From NCBI GenBank assembly GCA_963592135.1, contig CAVAVP010000013.1, forward strand, positions 1-64,000: 64,000 bases of DNA, written 5' to 3'. The first letter of the stretch is position 1, and the number at the start of each line of letters is the position of its first letter. Source of the stretch: UBA3700 sp963592135. GTDB taxonomy: Bacteria; Bacillota; Clostridia; Christensenellales; UBA3700. Positions 27,665-36,474 of the stretch are shown here, one piece after another. A program made the position numbers and the translations under genes. Below the pieces are notes generated by a model, which was not told where the DNA came from, made no database searches, and saw only the letters and a program-made list of their open reading frames with translations.

Positions 27665-28978
27665 TTAATAGAATGCATGATAAATAGCATTAATAGCCTT
27701 ATTATAATCTTGCTCAGAAACACCAACTATTATGTTTAATTCACTAGAACCTTGATCTAGCATTCTTATATTTACATTTGCTTGAGCTAAAGCAGTACAA
27801 AGTTTTGCTGAAGTTCCTGGAGTAAAGCTCATACCATGGCCTACTGTTGCAATCAAAGCAATACCTTTTTTAATCTCAATATGATCAGGATTAACTGCAT
27901 TTCTTATTTTTTCTATAACTACATCTTCCTTTCCTGCAATTTCAGAATCTGCTATTACTACGCTCATTGTGTCAATACCACTTGGAATATGTTCGACAGA
28001 TATATTGTAATACTCTAATGCTGTTAAAACTTTTCTCATAAATGCTATTTCATTATTCATCATTGATTTTTCAATAAAAATAATACTATAACCTTTTTTT
28101 CCAGCAATTCCTGTTACTACTCTTTTGTCTGTATTTGCTGGAATTTTAGGCACAATTAATGTTCCTTTATTATTTGGCTCAAATGTATTTTTAATATTAA
28201 TTGGAATACCACATGCTCTAACTGGGAATATAGAATCTGGATGTAAAACATTGGCCCCCATATAAGATAATTCTCTTAATTCTTTATAAGATAAAACTTC
28301 AATACCTTTAGGAGCTTCAACAATTCTTGGGTCTACGACCAAAAATCCATTAACATCTGTCCAATTTTCATATAATGTAGCTTTCTTAGCTCTTGCTATT
28401 ACTGCACCTGACACATCTGAGCCACCTCTTGAGAATGTATGAATTGTACCAAACTCATCAGCTCCATAAAAGCCCGGAATTACAGCTTTATTATAGTTCT
28501 TTAAAATAGATGCAACTTTTTCGTTTGTTTCTTCAGGCATAAACATACCATCAGGTGAAAATACCATAATATCCTTTGCATCGATAAAATCAAAACCTAA
28601 TCTTTGAGCCATAACAACAGCGCTTAAATATTCGCCTCTTGAGGCACAATATTCTGCTGAATGAAATTGTATCATTTCCTTTTCAACTTTATCTAAATAT
28701 GGGTTAATATCAAAGTTTAATTTTAAATCTGAAACAATGCTTGTAAATCTATCTCTAATTTTCTGAAAATTATCTTTACACTCACCTTTAAACTCTAAAT
28801 CGTAAAAGCATTTATATAATAAATCGGTTACCTTTATATCGTCTTTAAATCTTTTACCTGGGGCTGAAACTACAACATATCTTCTAGTTTTGTCACTTAG
28901 AATAATATCAGCACACTTGTTGATTGATTCTGCAGTGGCCATCGATGTACCACCAAATTTTGCAACTTTAAGTTCCAT
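27665..28978 (-). CDS. lysC: Aspartate kinase
   Basis: The first step of the Asp-family amino acid pathway. The N-terminus KVAKFGGTSMA is the kinase signature, with FSRGGSDVSGA for substrate binding, and two ACT domains follow after about residue 300 (ALAQANVNIRMLDQGSS). The 437-residue length fits monofunctional enzymes. The ATG at 28978 has a GGAG site in place; the upstream TTG at 28990 is rejected. The gap to the upstream DUF1015 gene is only 76 bases, too short for a lysine riboswitch. Confidence 0.95.
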   Translation of the reverse strand: MELKVAKFGGTSMATAESINKCADIILSDKTRRYVVVSAPGKRFKDDIKVTDLLYKCFYDLEFKGECKDNFQKIRDRFTSIVSDLKLNFDINPYLDKVEKEMIQFHSAEYCASRGEYLSAVVMAQRLGFDFIDAKDIMVFSPDGMFMPEETNEKVASILKNYNKAVIPGFYGADEFGTIHTFSRGGSDVSGAVIARAKKATLYENWTDVNGFLVVDPRIVEAPKGIEVLSYKELRELSYMGANVLHPDSIFPVRACGIPINIKNTFEPNNKGTLIVPKIPANTDKRVVTGIAGKKGYSIIFIEKSMMNNEIAFMRKVLTALEYYNISVEHIPSGIDTMSVVIADSEIAGKEDVVIEKIRNAVNPDHIEIKKGIALIATVGHGMSFTPGTSAKLCTALAQANVNIRMLDQGSSELNIIVGVSEQDYNKAINAIYHAFY

Positions 28979-29054
28979 TTTTTTCTCCAATAGAAATTTT
29001 AATATAATTAATTTTAATTACTCGTAGAGTTTTACGCAACTAATTTAACATTGA

Positions 29055-30284
29055 TTAGTAAAGCCTTTGGGATTCTAAATAATATCTTTTACTCTCAGCC
29101 GAGCCTATAGAAAACGACTTTCTTGGCATTACACCATTTTTTACAACATAATCAAATAATGTATTTTTTTCAACTTTTGGCATAAATATTGCAACGCCTT
29201 TTTCTTTTTCTATAAGTTCTCTTAAATGACTATCTCCATGTATGTAATCTAATGAAACTTTGCCATTTTGTGCTAGGTAGTCATCTATTGCTTTTTGAAT
29301 ATCCGCAATAGCTATTGTTGGGTCTTTATTTACCGAAATTAATTCCTCTTTATTACCATAAACTACTCTTATATTTCCATCGCCTTTTAATTGTTCTTTT
29401 AAGTATTTTATAAAAGTAGAATTTGCATTTTTTAGGAATCTATGAATTGGTTCAAAAACAATTGATGTATCATGAATATTTTGAAGTTCACATAAAGCAT
29501 ATCTTGTTGGATGTTTTTTTATCTCTTCTTCTGATAGATTTTTCTTTATTAGGTTCCAACATTCTTTAGCAGTAGCAAGCGAATGATTACCATCTCCTAC
29601 AACAAATAAAAGCTCGTCTTCTATGCCATATTTTTCTCTTAATAATTCTTTATTTAAAAGTGAGTCAATAGTCTTTTTGACTTCGCTTGAATTAGAAACT
29701 TCATAACCAGTTATATGTCCACCATTCATATTTAATTCAAAATCATAAAGTTTGTTATAACTTTCTTTATTCTTTTTAATTAAACCAAACACTTTGTCCT
29801 GTAAATCATCCATAAACAAACATATATGTGGCAAATCAAGTGTTGCGTCTTTTCTAATTTCAACTCTAACGGGAAGTCTTTCTTTAACCGTTTTTTCTGT
29901 TGCTCTTATAGGCATTTTTGCTTTAGGAGAATAATCATATGCTTCTAGGTCTACACATATAATCAACCCTTTTCTAATTAGACTATCCGTTAGTTTTCTT
30001 TCAACATAAATAAAGTTATTTACCTTATTAAACAAATTAGATTCGAGATATTCTTTCATCTTGTCATTTATTTCTTTAACAGCTTTCTTTTGATCTACCT
30101 TATTTAAATAGACTTCCGGAAATATTAAATTTAAAGTTGAGGGAGCATCTTGAATATATTCTTTTAATTGTTCCCAATATCCTTCTTGAGATGTAAATTG
30201 ATCACAAGCGATAACTGACCATTTTTCCAGGTCAGTTTTCTCGTTTGGTAATAATATTTTTGGAATTTTTATATAACTATTCAT
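29055..30284 (-). CDS. DUF1015 family protein
   Basis: The 409-residue protein belongs to DUF1015: it opens IPKILLPNEKTDLEKWSVIA, then CDQFTSQEGYW, and contains VVGDGNHSLATAKECW near residue 230, the most conserved family motif. The biochemical role is not settled, and homologues often lie beside serine biosynthesis genes, which are absent here. It follows cdaA by three bases and precedes lysC, so it is probably part of the same transcript. Confidence 0.88.
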   Translation of the reverse strand: MNSYIKIPKILLPNEKTDLEKWSVIACDQFTSQEGYWEQLKEYIQDAPSTLNLIFPEVYLNKVDQKKAVKEINDKMKEYLESNLFNKVNNFIYVERKLTDSLIRKGLIICVDLEAYDYSPKAKMPIRATEKTVKERLPVRVEIRKDATLDLPHICLFMDDLQDKVFGLIKKNKESYNKLYDFELNMNGGHITGYEVSNSSEVKKTIDSLLNKELLREKYGIEDELLFVVGDGNHSLATAKECWNLIKKNLSEEEIKKHPTRYALCELQNIHDTSIVFEPIHRFLKNANSTFIKYLKEQLKGDGNIRVVYGNKEELISVNKDPTIAIADIQKAIDDYLAQNGKVSLDYIHGDSHLRELIEKEKGVAIFMPKVEKNTLFDYVVKNGVMPRKSFSIGSAESKRYYLESQRLY

Positions 30285-30287
30285 AAG

Positions 30288-31142
30288 TTAAATAAATTTC
30301 TTTTTATCTACTTTCTTCTTTTCTTGTTTTGGAGCAGCTGAAATATTATAAGCACCTTTAATTTCGCCTAATAATTTATCTGGAGTTTGCCATCTTCTAA
30401 TCTTTCCGTTTTCAACAACTGAAATAATACCTGTTTCCTCGGATGCAACAATAGCAAATACATCACTTTCTTCTGTTATTCCAATTGCAGCTCTATGTCT
30501 TGTTCCTAATTCCTTTGCTATATCTACTTCCTTTGATAATGGCAAGAAACATCCTGCAGATAATATTTTATTTCCTCTAATAACAACAGCGCCATCATGC
30601 ATAGGGCCTTTTGTCGAGAAAATAGATTCAAGCAAGCCTGCTGAAACTAAAGCATTTAATTGAGTACCAGTGTCTAGTATTCTATCAGGAACTGTTGTCC
30701 TTAAAATTATAATCAATGCACCAACTTTATTCTTTGACATATTTTGACAAGCAGTAACAATCTCGTGAGTTGCATTTAATAATGCTTCTTCCGATGTATC
30801 TCCGTCATATGCTTTGTCTGAGTTTCTAACGATTTTTGCAAATAAAACCTTGAAATCACTTTGATAAACTATAACAACTAAAACTATTAAGAATATTGTA
30901 GTAAACTCTAATAATTTTAATGTTATTTTTAATACATCTCCACCAACAACTATACTTAAAACGTAAATTGCAATATATAATAACATATAAATTGACAAGA
31001 ACACTGCCATCTTAATTGCTTGGTGTCTTTTAAAGAACATAAACAATAATACTGCTATTATTAAAAACATCACAAGGTCAACAATTGACCATAGTGACAT
31101 TTGTTTAAAATATTCTGTCAAACTTGAACTTAATAAATACAT
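30288..31142 (-). CDS. cdaA: Diadenylate cyclase CdaA
   Basis: CdaA makes the second messenger cyclic di-AMP from two ATP. Three hydrophobic segments at the N-terminus are followed by the DAC domain with HDGAVVIRGN and GTRHRAAIGI, the two catalytic motifs. The 284-residue length is typical. A GAGGAG site lies upstream of the ATG. The usual partners cdaR and glmM are not adjacent; instead it is flanked by the degenerate M28 protein and DUF1015. In Gram-positive bacteria it controls osmotic and wall homeostasis. Confidence 0.95.
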   Translation of the reverse strand: MYLLSSSLTEYFKQMSLWSIVDLVMFLIIAVLLFMFFKRHQAIKMAVFLSIYMLLYIAIYVLSIVVGGDVLKITLKLLEFTTIFLIVLVVIVYQSDFKVLFAKIVRNSDKAYDGDTSEEALLNATHEIVTACQNMSKNKVGALIIILRTTVPDRILDTGTQLNALVSAGLLESIFSTKGPMHDGAVVIRGNKILSAGCFLPLSKEVDIAKELGTRHRAAIGITEESDVFAIVASEETGIISVVENGKIRRWQTPDKLLGEIKGAYNISAAPKQEKKKVDKKKFI

Positions 31143-31202
31143 ATTTATCTCCTCAATTGATTACTATAATATTATAGTATTATTAATAATAAAATCAATT
31201 AT

Positions 31203-32492
31203 TTATTGAAAGACATCATCTGAATCATTATCATTTTGTTTTTCTTCTTCAAAGACATCTTCCTCGTTTTTGCTTTCTTTTATTTTATTTTGCATGCCTT
31301 CATTTAGAACTTTATATAAATCCTTATTTGTCTTTAAATTATTAATAGAAACTCTTGCTAATATTATTATCACAATGATTATTAATAATTTAATTCCTAT
31401 TCCAAAAATATAAGCTGCAGTATTTCCTTGAGCAAACGTACTTATTTCATCAGGTTTTTCTAATATGTTTAATAAAGAATCTTGATTTACTACAATTGTA
31501 GAAATTGTTGAATTTAATACAGTATTTAATTGATTAACAATGTAATCTTTGCCTACCCTTTTTACCATTGTTTCAAGATTATCATTTCCAGTTTCATAAA
31601 CATTTTCTTCACCTTTTTTCTCGCTCCAGGATGGATTTCCTTTATCTTCCCAGTTGAATGAAGCATAAGAAAGTGTTGGAATAAGTTCATTCATAAAATA
31701 AACATGATTACCAAACATTCCAAAGTGGGAATATGAATAAATAGAATTTTCAGCCAAAGCAGAATCCATTATTCTTTTATTTACTGGAACTTTTTTAGTA
31801 TTTAATCCATTTGTATTAGCAACCTGATAAAAATATTCATTGTAATTCACACTCTTGTCTCTACTATACATGTATAAGTTATCTCCCGAGCCTAACATTG
31901 AGTAATTTATCATTAATTGAATATTTGCCTTTTCTTTAGCGCTTAATTTGTTTAAATAATATTTTGCGCCATACCAAGTTTTAACGCCTGCTCCAAAAAA
32001 TACTATTTCTAAATCATAATTTAAATCTTTGTCCTGTAAATATTTAGCAAGGGTAACAAGTGTGGCTATTGCTGCCCCTGATTCATAAGCTCCATCAGGG
32101 CTAGAGGTATAGTATGAATAGCAATTATCCCATTGACATCCTATAATTATTTTTTTGTCCGTATTTGGATTATCTTTTAAACAAACAATATTGCTAGTTT
32201 CAAAACTCTTAGAATCGATTAGAACGGTAAAATTTTGCTTTTCTACATTGTATCCATATGAAGAAATTATTGACTGAAGTTCATTTACAAAATCTTCACT
32301 TTCATGGGATATTGTACTTCTATTTGGATAATATTCACCAATATCTTCAAGTAAAGAATAGGCACTTTCTCCAAGAGCATAATTCTCAGATTTTTCTACA
32401 TCTTCATAAGTTTTACCTGAACAAGCAAAACAAGAACATAAAATGGCTAGTACTAATACAATTATAGTTATTAAATAGGTTTCCTTTCTCAT
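31203..32492 (-). CDS. Membrane-anchored M28-like protein, probably catalytically dead
   Basis: A signal segment ending LCSCFACSG is followed by a domain of the M28 aminopeptidase fold (about 60-340) and a C-terminal membrane helix near 365-385 with an acidic tail. The core is recognised from IIIGCQWDNCYS, PDGAYESGAAIATLVTLA and EIVFFGAGVKTWYGAKYYL. In active M28 enzymes these positions carry His-x-Asp, Asp-Asn-x-Ser-Gly, and the catalytic Glu-Glu. Here the first His is Gln, the bridging Asp is lost and the Glu pair is replaced by Gly-Val. A binding or scaffolding role outside the cell is therefore more likely than peptidase activity. It overlaps the upstream membrane protein gene by four bases. 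Confidence 0.7.
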   Translation of the reverse strand: MRKETYLITIIVLVLAILCSCFACSGKTYEDVEKSENYALGESAYSLLEDIGEYYPNRSTISHESEDFVNELQSIISSYGYNVEKQNFTVLIDSKSFETSNIVCLKDNPNTDKKIIIGCQWDNCYSYYTSSPDGAYESGAAIATLVTLAKYLQDKDLNYDLEIVFFGAGVKTWYGAKYYLNKLSAKEKANIQLMINYSMLGSGDNLYMYSRDKSVNYNEYFYQVANTNGLNTKKVPVNKRIMDSALAENSIYSYSHFGMFGNHVYFMNELIPTLSYASFNWEDKGNPSWSEKKGEENVYETGNDNLETMVKRVGKDYIVNQLNTVLNSTISTIVVNQDSLLNILEKPDEISTFAQGNTAAYIFGIGIKLLIIIVIIILARVSINNLKTNKDLYKVLNEGMQNKIKESKNEEDVFEEEKQNDNDSDDVFQ

Positions 32493-33046
32493 ATAAATAC
32501 CACCAATAATATCGCAGGAATCACAAAGGCTCTAATAATAAAAGGTTTTATTGTCGAGTCAAGTCCTTTTATTTTTTTAAAGTAAACATAACAAAATAAT
32601 GCCGCCACTCCCAACACCTTCAAAGGAGTACTTAGTATATTGATAACTAAAGGAAAATAAGACATTGTTATTCCTATAATTCCGTTATAGACACATAAAA
32701 CAATAAAACATATGTCCATAGAATAATTAATTGAGCTTTTATGTAATTGGATATTAAATATTCTTAAATTCATATTTATGTTTCTTATAATCAATTTTAT
32801 ATATACATGGTACAATCCAAAATAAATTAATGCCAATATTATTGGTAACATCCATTTCATTAATGAGTAATATAAAGAAAAATCTATCTCTTTAGAATAC
32901 ATACTTGAAAAATCATAAAAAGGCAATAGATTATACATCTTCTCTGTAGTTGGGTATACACTAAATGCTATAGAAATAAATAATAAGATTTTAAACATTA
33001 TTCCTAGTGCTTCACTTTTTTGATTTTTTTTGCTATTTTGTTTCAT
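32489..33046 (-). CDS. Hypothetical membrane protein
   Basis: The 185-residue protein has about five hydrophobic segments and no motif I recognise. It begins with a basic stretch (KQNSKKNQKSEA) that should face the cytoplasm. It starts four bases after the end of holA and overlaps the M28-like gene by four bases, which suggests joint translation and possibly a complex with that protein. Confidence 0.7.
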   Translation of the reverse strand: MKQNSKKNQKSEALGIMFKILLFISIAFSVYPTTEKMYNLLPFYDFSSMYSKEIDFSLYYSLMKWMLPIILALIYFGLYHVYIKLIIRNINMNLRIFNIQLHKSSINYSMDICFIVLCVYNGIIGITMSYFPLVINILSTPLKVLGVAALFCYVYFKKIKGLDSTIKPFIIRAFVIPAILLVVFI

Positions 33047-33049
33047 TAT

Positions 33050-34045
33050 TTATTCACTTTGCCCCATTATATAAGCCATTGCTAAGTTTATAGCTTCATC
33101 TACAGTAATTTTTGACAATTTATACATATATTCTAAATTTAATAGATATTCTACTATTTTTGACAATTTAAAGATATATTTTGGATCTCTTTTTCTGTTA
33201 GATTGTATTAGTTCCCTTGTTTTTAAAATTCCATATGGTTTTTGTCTTGTTACCTTGGTTATTATATCATCAGAGGCTTTAGTTGTCGCTATTTGATACT
33301 GTTTTCTATACTCTGATGAAATTGTCCCAAAAATAAGATTAGGATCAACATCTTTTATTCTAAGGTTATTTAATATTTTTAAAGCTCCTGCATTATCTCC
33401 CATTGATAAACATCTTGTTAAATCGAAAGTTTTGTTTTCAATATTAGGAGGAGTGAGTTCTTCAACGTCCGAAAATTTAATTTCTTTTGAATCATTCCTA
33501 TAAAGCATTAATTTTTTTAATTCAGAAACTACCATTCCATAATCGTTATTACATTCTCTTATAAACTTTCTTATATCAATTTGAGACATATTATATTTTC
33601 TATATTTTAAAATTATGTTTATATAGTTACATAGTTCATCTTCAGTTGCTGGATCGCAATTTATAACTTCAATTTTTTCCTCTAATTGCTTACTTAATTT
33701 TGAAAACCCCATAAATAAAATAAATGTATCTAAATTAGGGTTTTCTATATAATCCAAAAGAATTTCGACATCCTGTTTTTTTAATTCATAATTAATTTCC
33801 TCTACTTCTACCATTTTCTTACTTGAAGTAAATGTAAATGTATCTGCAGTTTCTATTATTTTTAAAACTTCTTTGTTTTGATTTATATCTATAGGCAGAT
33901 ATGCAAAAGCTCTCTCGTCTTCAGGAATTGTTGCTAAAAAAACTTCTCTCACGAATCTTTTTAAACACTCATCCTGCCCTACGACAACATAACAAGGCTT
34001 TATTCCTTCTTTTATTTCTTTTTTTATATTAAGAGCTTTTATCAT
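33050..34045 (-). CDS. holA: DNA polymerase III, delta subunit
   Basis: This clamp-loader subunit opens the sliding clamp. The 331-residue protein has CYVVVGQDECLKRFVREV at the start, KKMVEVEEINYELKK, and the DLTRCLSMGDNAGALKIL motif of domain II, in the order of the HolA family. Sequence divergence is high, as is usual for this gene. Its ATG overlaps the ppa stop codon. Confidence 0.87.
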   Translation of the reverse strand: MIKALNIKKEIKEGIKPCYVVVGQDECLKRFVREVFLATIPEDERAFAYLPIDINQNKEVLKIIETADTFTFTSSKKMVEVEEINYELKKQDVEILLDYIENPNLDTFILFMGFSKLSKQLEEKIEVINCDPATEDELCNYINIILKYRKYNMSQIDIRKFIRECNNDYGMVVSELKKLMLYRNDSKEIKFSDVEELTPPNIENKTFDLTRCLSMGDNAGALKILNNLRIKDVDPNLIFGTISSEYRKQYQIATTKASDDIITKVTRQKPYGILKTRELIQSNRKRDPKYIFKLSKIVEYLLNLEYMYKLSKITVDEAINLAMAYIMGQSE

Positions 34046-34578
34046 TAGAATTTATTAAATGTTCTTGTATAAACTTCCATATTATCTTTTATTGTTTGCC
34101 TAGCGACTTCTGCATTAGAAATCTCTAAAACTTCCATTTTCTTGCCTTCCAATTGTTTATAAACGCCAAAGAAATGTTTTATTTCTTCTATTACGTGATT
34201 TGGAAGCTCTCCTATATCTTTAAATGTATTCCACATTGGTTCTTTCATAGGGATAGCAATAATTTTAATATCTTCCTTTCCTTCATCAATCATAGAAATT
34301 TGTCCAATAGGATAACATCTAACTAAAGATAGTGGAACTATAGGTTCAGAGCAAATTACTAGAACATCTAAAGGATCTCCATCGTCAGCATATGTTCTAG
34401 GGATGAATCCGTAATTTGCTGGATAGTGAGTTGCTGTATATAAAATTCTATCCAAAATTAACATTCCAGTAGTTTTATCCACTTCATATTTATTTTTACT
34501 TCCCTTTGATATTTCAATACATGCGAGAAAATCTTCCGGTTTTATTCTTGACGAATCTATATCATGCCAAACTATCAT
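34045..34578 (-). CDS. ppa: Inorganic pyrophosphatase
   Basis: A type I soluble pyrophosphatase of 177 residues. It has the signature DGDPLDVLV, with YPANYGFIPRTYADD before it and the Lys/Asp-rich EGKEDIKIIAIP after it. It removes pyrophosphate made by biosynthesis. The ATG at 34578 (MIVWHDI) with a GTGGAGG site nearby is chosen over an in-frame GTG at 34590. It heads the minus-strand block ending with lysC. Confidence 0.95.
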   Translation of the reverse strand: MIVWHDIDSSRIKPEDFLACIEISKGSKNKYEVDKTTGMLILDRILYTATHYPANYGFIPRTYADDGDPLDVLVICSEPIVPLSLVRCYPIGQISMIDEGKEDIKIIAIPMKEPMWNTFKDIGELPNHVIEEIKHFFGVYKQLEGKKMEVLEISNAEVARQTIKDNMEVYTRTFNKF

Positions 34579-34647
34579 TCTAGCCTCCACTTATTGTTAT
34601 ATATAAATTATATATTATTTTATTTTATAAATCTACTTGTAAAAATA

Positions 34648-34677
34648 TTGCAAAAACTCACAATTTAATGATAATAT
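34648..34677 (+). promoter_or_regulatory. Promoter of tRNA-Leu
   Basis: TTGCAA (34648-34653), an 18-base spacer and TAATAT (34672-34677) lie 12 bases before the mature tRNA 5' end. Confidence 0.55.
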
Positions 34678-34689
34678 ATAAAAGTATTA

Positions 34690-34775
34690 GGGGATGTGGT
34701 GTAATGGCAGCCGCGACAGACTCAAAATCTGTTGGTAGAAATACCGTGGGGGTTCAAGTCCCCCCATCCCCACCA
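34690..34775 (+). tRNA. tRNA-Leu (anticodon CAA)
   Basis: GGGGATG pairs with CATCCCC to form the acceptor stem, and the T arm contains GGTTCAAGTCC. The anticodon loop CTCAAAA has CAA at positions 34-36, which reads UUG. A long variable arm (TGGTAGAAATACC) is typical of class II tRNA-Leu. The CCA end is encoded. All arms pair. Confidence 0.97.
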
Positions 34776-34791
34776 ATTTAAAAAAGTCGAC

Positions 34792-34820
34792 ATTCTGTAG
34801 GAATTTACAGGATATTTTTT
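34792..34820 (+). terminator. Terminator of tRNA-Leu
   Basis: ATTCTGTA and TACAGGAT form an eight-base stem with a six-base loop, followed by ATTTTTTTG. It lies directly after the tRNA. The remaining bases to 35001 are AT-rich with nothing recognisable. Confidence 0.7.
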
Positions 34821-35001
34821 TGTTTTATATACTCATACATATAAACATATGAGACAAAATCGAATAAAACAATGGCACTGTCTACTTTTTATATATTTTT
34901 TTGTTTAATTATACTGCTTAAACAATAAAGGTAGCATATTTGAACTGATAATCTAAAAAACTTACACGGTTTTATATTAGCAATATTTTTTACTATACTT
35001 T

Positions 35002-35868
35002 TCAACAAAATAAAGCCATTACTATGGTAAACACAACTATAAGCACAAGTCCTATTGTAGCTTTTAGTTTTAATTTTTCCTTTAAAACTATAGTTGAGAA
35101 TACAACGGTAATTAGTACACTTAGCTTATCTATTGGGACTACTACACTTAAAACACCAGCTTTAACTGCACTATAATAACAAAGCCATGAAGCACCTGTA
35201 GTTAGTCCAGACAATAATATAAAAGCTAATTCTTTTTTATCTATAAATTTAATTTCTGAAGTTTTTTTACGAGCAAATACAATAATCCAAGCCATTATTA
35301 AAACTACAAATGTTCTTATTGCTGTTCCTAGATTTGATTCAACATTTTTTAGTCCAATTTTTGCAAATATTGAAGTAAGTGATGCAAATATAGCAGACAA
35401 AATAGCATATATAAACCAGCTTTTCTTGCTCTCTTTTATATCAATATCCTTTTTCTCTATCATTAAAATGGTCCCAACTAATATCCCAAAAATAGATAAT
35501 AATTTTAACCACAACATATTTGTTTCTGAAAAAATTATTATTGCAAGAAGGGCTGTAATTGTAGCACTTGATTTATCTATTGGAGCAACTTTATTTACAT
35601 CACCAAGTGATAACGCTCTAAAATAACATATCCAAGAAAAACCTGTCATTAAGCCAGATAAAATTAAAAATATCCATTCTTTTATTGAAATTGTTTTTAT
35701 GGATTCAAAAGAATTCACAATAAGCGTCATTATTATTGCAAATATTAACACAACAATTGTTCTAATTGCCGTTGCTATATCTGAATCGGTATTTTTAACG
35801 CCAAGCTTAACTAAAATTGATGTTATACCTGCAAAGATTGCAGAAAATAAAGCCATTACTATCCACAT
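35002..35868 (-). CDS. EamA (DMT) family transporter
   Basis: The 288-residue protein contains ten hydrophobic segments in two clearly homologous halves: the first starts IVMALFSAIFAGITSILVK and the second FIYAILSAIFASLTSIFAK, each followed by GTAIRT-VVL-type motifs. This is the drug/metabolite transporter layout with EamA repeats. Substrate is unknown. No Shine-Dalgarno precedes the ATG, and a weak -10 box ends 11 bases upstream. Confidence 0.9.
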   Translation of the reverse strand: MWIVMALFSAIFAGITSILVKLGVKNTDSDIATAIRTIVVLIFAIIMTLIVNSFESIKTISIKEWIFLILSGLMTGFSWICYFRALSLGDVNKVAPIDKSSATITALLAIIIFSETNMLWLKLLSIFGILVGTILMIEKKDIDIKESKKSWFIYAILSAIFASLTSIFAKIGLKNVESNLGTAIRTFVVLIMAWIIVFARKKTSEIKFIDKKELAFILLSGLTTGASWLCYYSAVKAGVLSVVVPIDKLSVLITVVFSTIVLKEKLKLKATIGLVLIVVFTIVMALFC

Positions 35869-35940
35869 GTCAAATAGATTGTATAACTATTATTTAGCTT
35901 TGTTAAATGCTTTTTTATATTAATGTTTTTTACTATAAAA

Positions 35941-36237
35941 CTAATTTTTATTAATGTCTATATTTTTAACTTTACTAACATCATTTGTTCTATTCCTTGG
36001 AAAACAAAAATCTCTTCTCTTTATTTTACATTTAGATTCGCCATCTTTCCAAAAAATTAACCCTTCAATATAATTGTTTTTTAAATATTCTCTAATACCA
36101 TCAAAACTTCTCTCAACAGTTACAATCTCTGACCCATGTTTTACTAATTTGTCTTTTTCTAAATTACATGGATTTCTTTGGTAATGTGCCCTATCGCCTC
36201 ATACGTTCCATATTCAAGCTTAATTCCACTCCCAAAA
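35941..36237 (-). pseudogene. RNA ligase-like (DUF5565 type) fragment, truncated and frameshifted
   Basis: On the minus strand two frames join: KLEYGTYEAIGHITKEIH up to a frameshift near 36170, then PCNLEKDKLVKHGSEIVTV and EGLIFWKDGESKCKIKRRDF, ending at a stop at 35941. The second part matches the end of RNA ligase 1 (DUF5565)-like proteins, in particular the E-G-(L/I)-x-W-x-D-G and K-I-K-R-x-D-F motifs of nucleotidyltransferase ligases. The N-terminal catalytic part is missing. It is no longer functional. Confidence 0.5.
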
Positions 36238-36474
36238 CAACTAAAAAAATCAATGATTACGCATCCATGCATCTTTGAACAAATTTTTACAAAATATAAT
36301 ATGCCAGAAATAACTAAAGGGTTTTGTATGGTAGACAATCTTGTGTATAATAACTTATCAAATACAAAATTTTATTACACAGAAAGAATAGGTGAAAATA
36401 GGAAAATGTGTAACTCTTTTGAAAGAATTAAACAAATCGCTAAAAAGTCTAACCAGTTATTAATTCCTTGTTAA
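36238..36474 (+). pseudogene. ATC hydrolase-like C-terminal fragment
   Basis: The plus frame reads THPCIFEQIFTKYNMPEITK, GFCMVDNLVYNN and FYYTERIGENRKMCNSFERI. This fits the end of L-2-amino-thiazoline-4-carboxylic acid hydrolase family proteins, which have a Cys in FC-x-D and a later T-x-T-x2-x-G-x3-C pattern. No sensible start codon or N-terminal half is present; the open frame continues back to an ATG at 36178 only through sequence antisense to the RNA ligase fragment. It overlaps the end of the ABC permease gene by 26 bases. Confidence 0.45.

Noticed and set aside
28979..29054. Lysine riboswitch before lysC
   Set aside because: The gap is 76 bases, too short for the known aptamer, and no such fold was seen.
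34690..34775. tRNA-Leu as an integration site
   Set aside because: No repeat of the tRNA 3' end was seen in the window and no integrase lies nearby.
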